From positions 1-64,000 of the forward strand of contig JBGAVW010000003.1 in NCBI GenBank assembly GCA_044227925.1: 64,000 bases of DNA. Direction: 5' to 3'. This document shows, piece after piece, positions 53,679 through 62,786 of this stretch; within the stretch, counting starts at the first letter, position 1; every line of letters begins with the position of its first letter. The position numbers and the translations under genes were made by a program. The notes under the pieces are model-generated. The model did not search any database. It was not told the DNA's origin and worked only from the letters and a program-made list of their open reading frames with translations. The DNA comes from JADJLQ01 sp044227925. Its GTDB lineage: Bacteria > Bacteroidota > Bacteroidia > Chitinophagales > Saprospiraceae.

Positions 53679-55172
53679 TTATAACTCTTTTCTTAACCTG
53701 GCAACAGGTATGCTAAGTTGTTCCCGGTACTTTGCTATCGTCCGTCGCGCTATATTATAACCTTTAGACTCCAGTGTAGTTTTTATTTTTTCATCTGATA
53801 GAGGCTTCCTTTTGTTTTCACCACTTACCATATCAGAGATGATTTTTTTTACCTCCAGGGTGGATACTTCTTCACCTTCCTGGTTTTGTAATGATTCAGA
53901 GAAAAATTCCTTTAATCTTTTGGTGCCGTATTCAGTTTGTACAAACTTACTGTTTGCTACCCGTGATACGGTGGAGATATCATACCCGGAGATATCGGCA
54001 ATATCTTTTAGTATCATCGGTTTTAACTTCCGTTCATCACCGGTTTTAAAAAATTCCTGCTGGTATTGCATAATAGCATACATGGTCCGATACATGGTTT
54101 CCTGCCTTTGTCGGATAGCATCTATAAACCATTTAGCGCTGTCTATTTTTTGTTTGATAAATAAAACTGCTTCTTTGGCAGTGCGAGATGTTTTATTTGT
54201 TTTGTATGTTTCTTTATACGAGTTTAACAAGTTTCTATAGTGTTCACTAATGTGCAAGTCGGGTGCATTTCGGGTATTGAGATTCATTTCCAGCACACCA
54301 TCATTATTAATTATGATAAAATCAGGAATGATGTACTGTACCGTGTGATTATTATTTTCATTGAATGCACTGGCCGGTTTGGGATTGAGCTTTAATATTT
54401 CATCTATCACATCTTTAAGGTCTTCCTCGGGTATGTTTAATCCCCGCTCCAATTTATGGTAATGTTTCTTGGTAAATTCTTCAAAATAAGTAGACAATAT
54501 CTCGAGGGCCAGTTCGATATTCTTTTTAAGCTCACTGCCATTGGTCAATTTCTGAGCCTTTGCTTTTAATTGGATGATCAGGCATTCCTGTAGGTCACGG
54601 GCTCCTACCCCAGGGGGATCCAGCTGCTGTATTAGTTTCAGCACATTGAGAATATCTTTCCGGTTGGTCTCAATATTTTGGGTAAACATCAGGTCGTCGA
54701 TAATGGCCAGCGGATCTCTTCTTAGATAACCATCATCATCTATACTTCCTATAATATGTACAGCTATTTTGTAATCCCTTTCATTAAGATTTAAAAGAGA
54801 AAGTTGGTTCATCAGAAATTCATGAAACGTACGTTCCACCGGCATAGGGGTTTGCTTCTCGGTATCATTATTGGATGAGGTCCCCGCACTGAGTTTATAT
54901 GTTGATGGATCATCTTCCAGGTAATCCATTATATATTCATCCAGTATTTCATCTTTTTCGGTTTGTTCATCAGTAGACTTGTCTTCCTCATTGTCCAGGT
55001 CAAACACATCTGCAGACTCCTCATCGCCTTCTTCCAGGGCAGGATTTATTTCCAATTCCTCTTTTATGCGTTGATCCAAATTTACTGTAGGTATCTGCAA
55101 TAGCTTCATGAGCTGGATCTGCTGAGGAGAAAGCTTTTGAAGCATTTTCTGACTTAATGACTGCTTTAACAT
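53679..55172 (-). CDS. rpoN: RNA polymerase sigma-54 factor
   Basis: A 497-residue sigma-54 (SigL/RpoN). Region I is the Gln/Leu-rich N-terminus (KMLQKLSPQQIQLMKLLQIP), followed by an acidic region II with many Asp/Glu (about 47-85), the core-binding domain and the C-terminal RpoN box ARRTIAKYRE in NIARRTIAKYREQL near the end. It directs RNA polymerase to -24/-12 promoters and needs an enhancer-binding ATPase, none of which is coded here. Monocistronic; divergent from a 41-residue membrane peptide gene. Confidence 0.97.
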   Translation of the reverse strand: MLKQSLSQKMLQKLSPQQIQLMKLLQIPTVNLDQRIKEELEINPALEEGDEESADVFDLDNEEDKSTDEQTEKDEILDEYIMDYLEDDPSTYKLSAGTSSNNDTEKQTPMPVERTFHEFLMNQLSLLNLNERDYKIAVHIIGSIDDDGYLRRDPLAIIDDLMFTQNIETNRKDILNVLKLIQQLDPPGVGARDLQECLIIQLKAKAQKLTNGSELKKNIELALEILSTYFEEFTKKHYHKLERGLNIPEEDLKDVIDEILKLNPKPASAFNENNNHTVQYIIPDFIIINNDGVLEMNLNTRNAPDLHISEHYRNLLNSYKETYKTNKTSRTAKEAVLFIKQKIDSAKWFIDAIRQRQETMYRTMYAIMQYQQEFFKTGDERKLKPMILKDIADISGYDISTVSRVANSKFVQTEYGTKRLKEFFSESLQNQEGEEVSTLEVKKIISDMVSGENKRKPLSDEKIKTTLESKGYNIARRTIAKYREQLSIPVARLRKEL

Positions 55173-55392
55173 GGATATCTACCTTTTTAATTTACGCTTA
55201 AGAATATAACTTGGTTCAAAACTGAGCAAATATAAAAGTTTAACTTAAATATATTATAAAAATTTGTAATATTTATTTTATTATATATTAATTCTATATA
55301 TGAAATTTTGATTGTGCATTTATTTTATTTTGAATATAGATGAAGACTACAAAAAATTGATGTTTCTTTGCATTGCTTTTTAGTTATAAAAA

Positions 55393-55518
55393 ATGGAATC
55401 ATTAAATACAAATTACGGTAAAAAAGGCTCTTGTTTTGGGCTTTTTATTTTATTTTTTCTGTTGTTCATTTTCCTTCTGATCTGGGTGTACAAAATGAAT
55501 GGAAAACTGGAATTCTAA
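55393..55518 (+). CDS. Candidate 41-aa single-pass membrane peptide
   Basis: ATG at 55393 opens a frame of 41 codons ending in TAA: MESLNTNYGKKGSC, then a run of ~21 hydrophobic residues (FGLFILFFLLFIFLLIW), then a basic/polar end VYKMNGKLEF. The layout, a charged N-terminus, one transmembrane helix and a short tail, is that of a real small membrane protein. It lies alone in the 570-bp gap between rpoN and the GH109-like gene. No ribosome binding site is evident. Could be a chance frame in A+T-rich sequence, though codon use and helix length argue for coding. Confidence 0.45.
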   Translation: MESLNTNYGKKGSCFGLFILFFLLFIFLLIWVYKMNGKLEF

Positions 55519-55811
55519 TTCCTCATCTTTTTCCTGCATCATTTTTCTCTACTCATCATAGATTGGAATAAGTCTACCTATAATTTTCAAATTTAATCAC
55601 CTGGTGACCACAAGATCACAGTTCGTGATGTTATAGTGGGACAGAAGGGTACATTAACCAAGCTACCAATCAAAAAAATTATTCAATTGTTAATTGCGAT
55701 TTCTTTACAACCGTTTCCTTTCATTCCTGCTTTACATGGTTCATGGGCAGCAGGTATGGCCTAAAATCCTTTTTTATCTTCAATTTAATTGAAATATATT
55801 ACTTTAGTACA

Positions 55812-57191
55812 ATGTCTATAGATCGTCGCAAATTTTTAGGTACCAGCTTACTTGCCGGTGCCGGTTCAGTATTAGCCAATCATGTCAATGCTGAAAATTC
55901 AGAACAACCGGACACCACATCTCCCAATGGGAAACTGGGGATAGGTATCATTGGAGTAGGTGGCCGGGGCAGAGGTCACGTGGAGCAATTATTATATCGT
56001 GATGACTGTGAAGTAGTGGCCATTAATGATATAGACCCTATGTCAATTGATGCCTGTAAAAAAATATTTGAAAAGGCCAACAAGCCGTTACCCGCTATTT
56101 ATCTTACCGATGATTTCGGATACAAAGAATTAATAGCTAATAAATCTGTTGATGCCATCCTGATTGCCACCCCGTGGGAGTGGCATACAGAAATGTGTAT
56201 TGCTGGCATGAAAGCCGGTAAATACACTGCTACTGAAGTATGTGGTGGATTCTCCATAGATGAATGCTGGGAATTAGTAAATACTCATGAAGCTACCGGA
56301 TCTCATTTATTCTTTTTAGAAAATGTTTGTTACCGTCGTGATGTAATGGCAATAATGAATATGGTGCGGCAAAATCTTTTCGGTGAAATGATTCATTTTG
56401 AAGGAGGCTACCAGCACGATTTGAGGGAAGTAAAATTTAATGATGGAAAACAATTTTATGGTGGAGGAGTTGAATTTAATGAAAAAGGGTTTCATGAAGC
56501 CAGATGGCGCACGCAGCATTCGGTCTTTCGCAATGGCGACCTCTATCCTACACATGGACTTGGTCCGGTGGCCATGATGAACAATATAAACCGGGGTAAT
56601 AGACTTAGCTACCTTACTTCTATGGCCACCAAAGGAAAAGGATTACATGATTATATAGTGAATCATCCCAAAGGGGGCCCATCCCATCCAAATGCCCAGA
56701 TAGAATTCAAACTTGGCGATGTGGTGACTACTATGATCAAATGCGCCAATGGAGAATCAATTACCTTGTTTCATGATACCAATTTGCCAAGACCGTATTC
56801 AATTGGCTTCAGGGTGCAGGGCACTAATGGCATCTGGATGGATGTAAATCAATCGCTGATGCTGGAAGGTAAAACCAAAGCTCATGCTTGGGAAAAAGCC
56901 GATGCCTGGTTAAAACAATACGATCATCCTCTTTGGAAAAAATATGAAAGCAAGGCTGAAAATGCAGGCCATGGAGGTATGGATTGGTTTGTAATTCATT
57001 CATTTGTGGAATGTGCAAAACGGCAACTGCCTGCAGCTATTGATGCTTACGATGCAGCCACTTGGCTTAGCATTACTCCTCTTTCTGAAGAAAGTATTCA
57101 AATGGGATCGCATCCGGTCGCCATTCCTGATTTTACGCGGGGTAGATGGATAAAAAGAAAAAATGAATTTGCTGTTAATGATGATTACTAA
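55812..57191 (+). CDS. Tat-exported Gfo/Idh/MocA oxidoreductase, GH109-like
   Basis: ATG at 55812 starts the Tat signal MSIDRRKFLGTSLLAGAGSV; a longer in-frame start at 55743 lies before a non-signal stretch and is less likely. The 459-residue product has a Rossmann NAD-binding site GIIGVGGRGRG (about 43-55) and follows the sequence of GH109 alpha-N-acetylgalactosaminidases closely: ENVCYRRDVMAIMNMVRQNLFGEMIHFEG, HSVFRNGDLYPTHGLGP, GHGGMDWF, PDFTRGRW. GH109 enzymes cleave glycosides by an NAD-dependent oxidation-elimination mechanism through a 3-keto intermediate. The GMC oxidoreductase gene starts 6 bp after, so they form an operon. True substrate unproven. Confidence 0.87.
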   Translation: MSIDRRKFLGTSLLAGAGSVLANHVNAENSEQPDTTSPNGKLGIGIIGVGGRGRGHVEQLLYRDDCEVVAINDIDPMSIDACKKIFEKANKPLPAIYLTDDFGYKELIANKSVDAILIATPWEWHTEMCIAGMKAGKYTATEVCGGFSIDECWELVNTHEATGSHLFFLENVCYRRDVMAIMNMVRQNLFGEMIHFEGGYQHDLREVKFNDGKQFYGGGVEFNEKGFHEARWRTQHSVFRNGDLYPTHGLGPVAMMNNINRGNRLSYLTSMATKGKGLHDYIVNHPKGGPSHPNAQIEFKLGDVVTTMIKCANGESITLFHDTNLPRPYSIGFRVQGTNGIWMDVNQSLMLEGKTKAHAWEKADAWLKQYDHPLWKKYESKAENAGHGGMDWFVIHSFVECAKRQLPAAIDAYDAATWLSITPLSEESIQMGSHPVAIPDFTRGRWIKRKNEFAVNDDY

Positions 57192-57197
57192 AATTTA

Positions 57198-58904
57198 ATG
57201 GATTCACTTAATCTAAATCTCAAAGCAAAAAACCAAAATTCTTTTGATGCTATTGTGATTGGCTCAGGCATCAGTGGTGGCTGGGCAGCAAAAGAACTTT
57301 GTGAAAAAGGGTTAAAAGTACTGATGCTTGAAAGAGGGGAGCCTTTAGTGCATCCCAACTATCCTACCGCATCAAAAGCCCCCTGGGAATTTGATCATCA
57401 CAATCGGCTCACCCAGGAAGATCGGGATAAATATTATGTACAAACTAGACACTATTCGATTGGTGAAGACAATAAACACTTTTACATGGTGGATAAAGAC
57501 AATCCATATACCGAAACCAAACGCTACGATTGGATCAGGGCCAATGTAGTTGGTGGCAGATCGCTGCTGTGGGCCCGCATGACCTGGAGATGGTCAGACC
57601 TCGATTTTGAAGCTAATGCCAAAGACGGACACGGAGTAGATTGGCCAATAAGGTATAAAGACATTGAGCCCTGGTATACCTATGTAGAAAAATTTATTGG
57701 TGTCAATGGCAATCGGGACGGGCTCTCTGTTGTACCAGACGGGCATTTCCAAAAACCCATGGAAATGAATTGTGTCGAAAAAGACTTTACACAAAAAATA
57801 AGGCAGAAAATGAATCGCCCCGTAATCATTGGCCGTGGAGCAAATCTGACGGAGCCGGTAAAGGGTCGGGGCATTTGTCAATACAGAAATTTATGCCATA
57901 GAGGTTGTCCGTATGGAGCTTATTTTAGTACTAATGCCTCTACCCTTCCGGCGGCGTTTGAAACAGGCAATCTTACCCTTAGACCTCATTCATTAGTATC
58001 CAGGGTATTATATGATGAAAAAACACAGCGTGCCACCGGAGTTGAAATCATTGATACTTTAACAAAAAGAACCGAAGCGTACTATTCAAAAATCATATTT
58101 ATTAATGCTGCTACCATTGCAACGGCTCAGATTCTATTGAGTTCTACATCGGATAGATTTCCAAATGGATTGGGTAATGATAGCGACCAGGTAGGCAGAA
58201 ATATTATGGATCATCACAAGTTTGCCGGTGCTTCTGCCCAGGTAGATGGATTCGATGAGTTCTATTATTCCGGCCGCAGACCTAACGGTATTTATATACC
58301 TCGATTTAGAAATGTAACCGATAAAAGATCAGACTATATCAGGGGGTTTGGGCTACAAGGGGGAGCTGGCAGAGGTGGCTGGTCAAGCAATATCGTCTTA
58401 CAATCAGGTGGCATAGGGGAAGACTTAAAAAAAACATTGCAGGAACCTGCAACTTGGAATATTTCTCTTGTAGCATTTGGGGAATGCTTGCCATACCAGG
58501 AAAACAGGGTCATGATAAATAAGGATAAAAAAGATCCCTGGGGTCGATATATGTTGGAAGCCAACGTTGAATTTAAAGAGAATGAAAAAGCAATGAGCAA
58601 GGATATGACCGACTCATCAGCCGAAATGCTGGAAGCTGCAGGGTATACAAACATCAAGCCCAATTATGCCATCTCCTTTCCTGGAAATGCCAACCATGAA
58701 ATGGGATCTGCAAGAATGGGTCGCGATCCTAAAACATCTGTTTTAAATGGATTTAACCAAATGCATTCCGTAAAAAATGTTTTCATTACCGATGGCTCAT
58801 TTATGACTTCTTCAAATTGCGTAAATCCATCCCTGACTTATATGGCCATGACGGCCAGGGCCTGTGACTATGCAGTGAAAGAATTGAATAAAAGAAATAT
58901 ATAA
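57198..58904 (+). CDS. GMC family flavoprotein oxidoreductase
   Basis: A 568-residue FAD enzyme. The dinucleotide-binding motif GSGISGG is at Gly22-Gly27, followed by KVLMLERGEP. The GMC-type substrate domain shows NVVGGRSLLWARMTWRW. The catalytic pair is His500 (GNANHEMGSARMG) and Asn543 (NCVNPSLTYMAM). There is no cleavable signal of its own. Glucoside 3-dehydrogenase-type GMC proteins oxidise sugars to 3-keto forms and pass electrons to cytochromes. It lies 6 bp after the Tat-exported GH109-like protein, which could carry it out as a hitchhiker partner; this is inference. The pair is probably a sugar-oxidising unit. Confidence 0.9.
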   Translation: MDSLNLNLKAKNQNSFDAIVIGSGISGGWAAKELCEKGLKVLMLERGEPLVHPNYPTASKAPWEFDHHNRLTQEDRDKYYVQTRHYSIGEDNKHFYMVDKDNPYTETKRYDWIRANVVGGRSLLWARMTWRWSDLDFEANAKDGHGVDWPIRYKDIEPWYTYVEKFIGVNGNRDGLSVVPDGHFQKPMEMNCVEKDFTQKIRQKMNRPVIIGRGANLTEPVKGRGICQYRNLCHRGCPYGAYFSTNASTLPAAFETGNLTLRPHSLVSRVLYDEKTQRATGVEIIDTLTKRTEAYYSKIIFINAATIATAQILLSSTSDRFPNGLGNDSDQVGRNIMDHHKFAGASAQVDGFDEFYYSGRRPNGIYIPRFRNVTDKRSDYIRGFGLQGGAGRGGWSSNIVLQSGGIGEDLKKTLQEPATWNISLVAFGECLPYQENRVMINKDKKDPWGRYMLEANVEFKENEKAMSKDMTDSSAEMLEAAGYTNIKPNYAISFPGNANHEMGSARMGRDPKTSVLNGFNQMHSVKNVFITDGSFMTSSNCVNPSLTYMAMTARACDYAVKELNKRNI

Positions 58905-59141
58905 TTGCTCCAAACCCCATCTTGTAGTTCTTAGAATTTTCGTCATCCCAAACTTTGAGTAATTTTGTACAATAACGTATTCTATTTACAACTTAATTAT
59001 CGATCAAGACAAAGATGTATATTTAATTTCTTCTGTAATCGAGCCCCTTTTTTAATATTAAAAAACGTATTGGTAATAAAGCCCATAAGTACTTAAAATA
59101 AAATAGGAAATTAGACCTCCCCTTTCGATATTTGTGTGATT

Positions 59142-60212
59142 ATGCCAGAAAATAAAAACATAGGTGGAGAGGCATTGGTCTTTTCCTGCGGTTTATTGGA
59201 TACCGGCAATGGTAAAACGGCTCATGGCCTTATCCGTGGCTCGGATCGGTTTGTCACCAAAGCTTTAGTAGATAAAAAATTTGCCGGTCACGATGCCGGT
59301 GAAGTGATGGACGGAAAAAAAAGAAATATCCCTGTATTTGCCAGTGTAGATGAAGCCTTAGCCTCATTCCCATCCATAAAAAATGCCATTGTAGGCCTTG
59401 CCCCCATTGGAGGGAAGTTGCCACCAGATTTAATCGAAGACTTACTGCTCAGTGCTCAAAAAGGACTGAATATTATAAGTGGCCTGCATGAATATGTTTC
59501 GGATCATAAAGAGATTGCTGATGCTGCTGCTGTTTCGGGAACCACCATCATTGATATCCGAAAGCCAAAACATAAATCGGAGCTTCATTTTTGGACTGGT
59601 AAAATTTTTGAAGTTACTTGCCCGATAGTAGCCGTGATCGGAATGGATTGCGCTATCGGTAAAAGATCTACTACTCGTTTTTTATTAGAAGCCTGTAAAA
59701 AACGAGGTATAAAAGCAGAAATGATATTTACAGGTCAAACCGGTTGGATGCAAAGTGGACGGTATGGTTTTGTATTTGATTCCACCTACAATGATTTTGT
59801 ATCCGGCGAATTGGAACACGCCATTCACACTTGTTGGAAAAATGAAAACCCCGACATCATCTTTATCGAAGGTCAGTCAGGACTACGCAATCCATCCGGT
59901 CCATGTGGTAGTGAAATGCTCGTATCAGGTAATGCAAAAAAAGTCATTTTACTTGCGGCTCCCAAGCGTATCTACTATGAAGATGATGAGTCATGGGGCC
60001 CAATGCCCACAATTCAATCCGAAATAGACTTGATTAAAATGTATGGCAGCGATGTAATTGGTGTGGCATTAAATACCGCAGGTTGTACGCAGGAAGAAGC
60101 TATACTATTTAAAGATAAAATAACAAAAGAAATCGGATTGCCGGTTTGCCTGCCATTGGAAGAAGGGGTAAATGATGTAATGGAGGCGATAAAGGCGTTA
60201 TTAAAAAAATAA
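59142..60212 (+). CDS. DUF1611 / DgcN-like protein
   Basis: I use ATG at 59142; a GTG two codons upstream is possible. The 356-residue product has an N-terminal Rossmann-like domain (about 1-130) and a C-terminal P-loop-like domain with GMDCAIGKRSTT (Gly167-Lys174) and IIFIEGQSGLRNPSGPCG, the pattern of DUF1611. In Proteobacteria the DgcN member acetylates D-glutamate and works with DgcA, a dipeptide epimerase; here no DgcA gene adjoins it. Likely cytosolic, metabolic. Exact activity uncertain. Its gene stands alone after a 237-bp gap. Confidence 0.8.
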   Translation: MPENKNIGGEALVFSCGLLDTGNGKTAHGLIRGSDRFVTKALVDKKFAGHDAGEVMDGKKRNIPVFASVDEALASFPSIKNAIVGLAPIGGKLPPDLIEDLLLSAQKGLNIISGLHEYVSDHKEIADAAAVSGTTIIDIRKPKHKSELHFWTGKIFEVTCPIVAVIGMDCAIGKRSTTRFLLEACKKRGIKAEMIFTGQTGWMQSGRYGFVFDSTYNDFVSGELEHAIHTCWKNENPDIIFIEGQSGLRNPSGPCGSEMLVSGNAKKVILLAAPKRIYYEDDESWGPMPTIQSEIDLIKMYGSDVIGVALNTAGCTQEEAILFKDKITKEIGLPVCLPLEEGVNDVMEAIKALLKK

Positions 60213-60428
60213 CCGATTTTTTCAGGGCCCTTTTAGTTCCGGGCAAAAGATGTATGCTAATAAAATAGCCGACTCTTAGTTATTGTTAAAATCGCAATTT
60301 CTTTGTCTGCCATTTCTTGGTATTTTATGCTTTTCTTGACAACCTTCAAACAATATTAAACTATTAATCCAGTTACTACTATTTCAAATATTATTAATAT
60401 TGTATACTTTTAAATTATTTCTCTAAAA

Positions 60429-60854
60429 ATGATAAAACTATTTTCCCTCAGCCTTCAACCACTTTTTCTTGCAGCAATTATGTTTGGGGTCAAAGTTCCA
60501 GACATAGTATTGGATGCATTTGACACCAAATTTCCCAATGCCGATGAGGTCATTTGGGATAAAGTAGATGACAAAACGTTTACAGCCAGTTTTATCTTCA
60601 ACGATACTCTTCATGTGGCGCGTTTTTCAGATAAAGGAAAATGGCAGGAAACCCGGAAAGAAATAGAATACGACAGCTTGCCTGAAAAAGTAATCAACGG
60701 TTTTGAAAAAACATATAATGTAAGCAAAGTCAAATCCGTGATGAGAAGTGAATCTTCTACAGGGAAAATCAAATACATATTTGAAATCAAAAAACTGATA
60801 AAAACAGAGGAAGTGATTTTCTCTGAGTTGGGTAAAGAACAGGTCGCGCGGTAG
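60429..60854 (+). CDS. Small secreted PepSY-like protein (141 aa)
   Basis: The N-terminus (MIKLFSLSLQPLFLAAIMFG) is a Sec signal. The remainder matches the PepSY-like/beta-lactamase-inhibitor-like family of small Bacteroidota secreted proteins: VLDAFDTKFPNADEVIWDKVDDKTFTASF, then VARFSDKGKWQETRKEIEYDSLP, then INGFEKTYNVSKVKSV. Each half follows the alpha-beta(4) pattern, with the Phe-Pro-Asn-Ala motif after the first helix. Its role is unknown; members are periplasmic and perhaps bind peptides or proteins. It is 106 bp before the trans-sulfuration gene, so linkage is weak. Confidence 0.82.
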   Translation: MIKLFSLSLQPLFLAAIMFGVKVPDIVLDAFDTKFPNADEVIWDKVDDKTFTASFIFNDTLHVARFSDKGKWQETRKEIEYDSLPEKVINGFEKTYNVSKVKSVMRSESSTGKIKYIFEIKKLIKTEEVIFSELGKEQVAR

Positions 60855-60960
60855 TAATGTGTCATTAAATGGACATTGAACGGTGACTTAAAACCCTCCT
60901 TGGGTAACCTATATCCATTATCCAACATACTATAACAGATAACCTTCTTACCTTTACACT

Positions 60961-62106
60961 ATGAAATTCGCTACCAAATTAATACATGCAGCTATAGAAC
61001 CAGATCCATCTACAGGAGCTATCATGACTCCCATATTTCAGACTTCCACTTTTGTACAGTCTGCACCTGGAGATCATAAAGGATATGAGTATGCACGCAC
61101 TCAAAATCCCACTCGAAATGTACTGGAAGCTAATCTGGCCGCCTTAGAAAATGGGAACTATGGTATTTGCTTTGCATCCGGATTGGCTGCACAAGATGCG
61201 GTGATGAAATTATTATCACCCGGTGATGTGATTTTATCCACTAATGATTTGTATGGCGGATCATTTAGGCAAATGAGGCGGGTATATGAAAAATATGGTA
61301 TACAATCCAGGTTTGTAAATCTGTCTGATGAAAAAACAGCAAGAGAACACATAAAGGCTGGGATAAAATTACTTTGGATAGAAACCCCTACCAATCCTAT
61401 GTTAAACATCATAGACCTTGAATTGGTATGTGGCCTCGCCAAAGAACATAATATCACCGTTTGTGTTGATAATACTTTTGCATCTCCTTATTTACAGAAC
61501 CCACTGGATTACGGAGCGGATATTGTATTGCACTCCGCCACTAAATACCTTGGAGGTCACTCTGATGTAATACATGGTGCGTTGATCGTAAAATCAAAAG
61601 AACTGGCTGATCAATTGCATTTTATACAGAATGCTACGGGTGCAATCCCCGGACCCATGGATTGTTTTTTAATCTTACGAGGCATCAAAACATTACATGT
61701 GCGTGTACAGCGGGCATGTCAGAATGCAGCCCGCATAGCACATCACCTGGCCATTCATCCCCAGGTATCTAAAGTTTTTTACCCTGGCTTTGCTACCCAT
61801 CCAAATCATGCGATTGCAAAAAAACAAATGCGGGATTTTGGAGGTATGGTATCCTTTGATCTAAAAAACAATACCTTGGAGGCAGCTCATAAGGTGTTAA
61901 GTAATACGCATCTTTTTTCATTAGCAGAGTCTCTTGGCGGAGTGGAGTCCTTAGTTGGTCACCCGGCAAGTATGACACATGCTTCTATTCCAAAAGAAGA
62001 GAGACTTAAAACAGGTCTTACTGACTCACTCATTCGATTGAGTGTTGGGATTGAAGATGTAGAAGATCTGATACAAGACCTGGATACTGCTCTTAGTCAT
62101 GCCTGA
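60961..62106 (+). CDS. Cystathionine gamma-synthase/lyase family PLP enzyme
   Basis: A 381-residue Cys/Met-metabolism PLP-dependent enzyme (MetB/MetC/CGL type). The N-terminal PIFQTSTFVQSAPGDHKGYEYARTQNPTR, the cofactor-contact region GLAAQDAVMKLLSPGDVI, and the Schiff-base Lys195 in LHSATKYLGGHSDV are intact; SLAESLGGVESLVGHPASMTH lines the substrate pocket. It links serine/homoserine and cysteine sulfur in methionine or cysteine formation; synthase and lyase cannot be separated by reading. Full length. Its end overlaps the radC start by 8 bp. Confidence 0.93.
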   Translation: MKFATKLIHAAIEPDPSTGAIMTPIFQTSTFVQSAPGDHKGYEYARTQNPTRNVLEANLAALENGNYGICFASGLAAQDAVMKLLSPGDVILSTNDLYGGSFRQMRRVYEKYGIQSRFVNLSDEKTAREHIKAGIKLLWIETPTNPMLNIIDLELVCGLAKEHNITVCVDNTFASPYLQNPLDYGADIVLHSATKYLGGHSDVIHGALIVKSKELADQLHFIQNATGAIPGPMDCFLILRGIKTLHVRVQRACQNAARIAHHLAIHPQVSKVFYPGFATHPNHAIAKKQMRDFGGMVSFDLKNNTLEAAHKVLSNTHLFSLAESLGGVESLVGHPASMTHASIPKEERLKTGLTDSLIRLSVGIEDVEDLIQDLDTALSHA

Positions 62107-62782
62107 TAAAAAATTAAGCATCAAAGAATGGGCTGATGATGATAAGCCCAGAGAAAAAATGATCTCAAAAGGAGTCTATGCTCTATCCGATTCCGAATTA
62201 TTGGCGATTTTAATTTCCACAGGCTCTGGCAAAGAATCTGCACTGGACCTCGCTAAAAATATATTAAAATCCATTGATCATAATCTTTCTTATTTATCCA
62301 AATCAAATATAGAGCAGCTAACTAAATTAAAGGGAATAGGCACAGCCAAAGCAACTACCATTTTAGCTGCCATTGAATTAGGACGGAGAATTAGCATTGC
62401 AAGCCCCCAAAATAAGATGGTGGTCAAAAATCATGAAGATGCTTCAGCACTTTTTGATCATATTCGAAATTTAGATCAGGAAGAGTTTTGGCTTGCTTGC
62501 CTCAATCGCAAATCAGAAGTCATAGATCTATCGTGTATCCACAAAGGGGCAATGCACATGGTATTGGTAGACGCCAGGCTGATCTTCGCCAGAGCACTCG
62601 AGAAAAAAGCACACCAGATTATAGTAGCACACAATCATCCGTCCGGTGACCCTAAACCAAGTGATCAGGATAGGCAACTGACTGAGAATCTCAAAAATAT
62701 TTGTAGATTAATGAACATTCACTTTGCAGATCATATCATTTTGGCAGGAAAAAAAATATATAGTTTTAATTTATTCACATAA
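62099..62782 (+). CDS. radC: RadC family JAB/MPN+ domain protein
   Basis: A 227-residue protein. The N-terminal helix-hairpin-helix region (about 20-85; LSDSELLAILISTGSG, LTKLKGIGTAKATTI) binds DNA-like ligands. The C-terminal JAB/MPN+ domain has the metal-binding HNHPSGDPKPSDQD segment (His178, His180, Asp191), as in RadC proteins. Once reported as a DNA repair gene, its actual role is unclear, and it is often found near mobile or recombination genes. Here the start overlaps the trans-sulfuration gene by 8 bp, so it is probably co-transcribed. Full length. Confidence 0.94.
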   Translation: MPDKKLSIKEWADDDKPREKMISKGVYALSDSELLAILISTGSGKESALDLAKNILKSIDHNLSYLSKSNIEQLTKLKGIGTAKATTILAAIELGRRISIASPQNKMVVKNHEDASALFDHIRNLDQEEFWLACLNRKSEVIDLSCIHKGAMHMVLVDARLIFARALEKKAHQIIVAHNHPSGDPKPSDQDRQLTENLKNICRLMNIHFADHIILAGKKIYSFNLFT

Positions 62783-62786
62783 CATA

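Noticed and set aside
55743..55811. Upstream start of the GH109-like gene at 55743
   Set aside because: It adds 23 residues ahead of a normal Tat signal.
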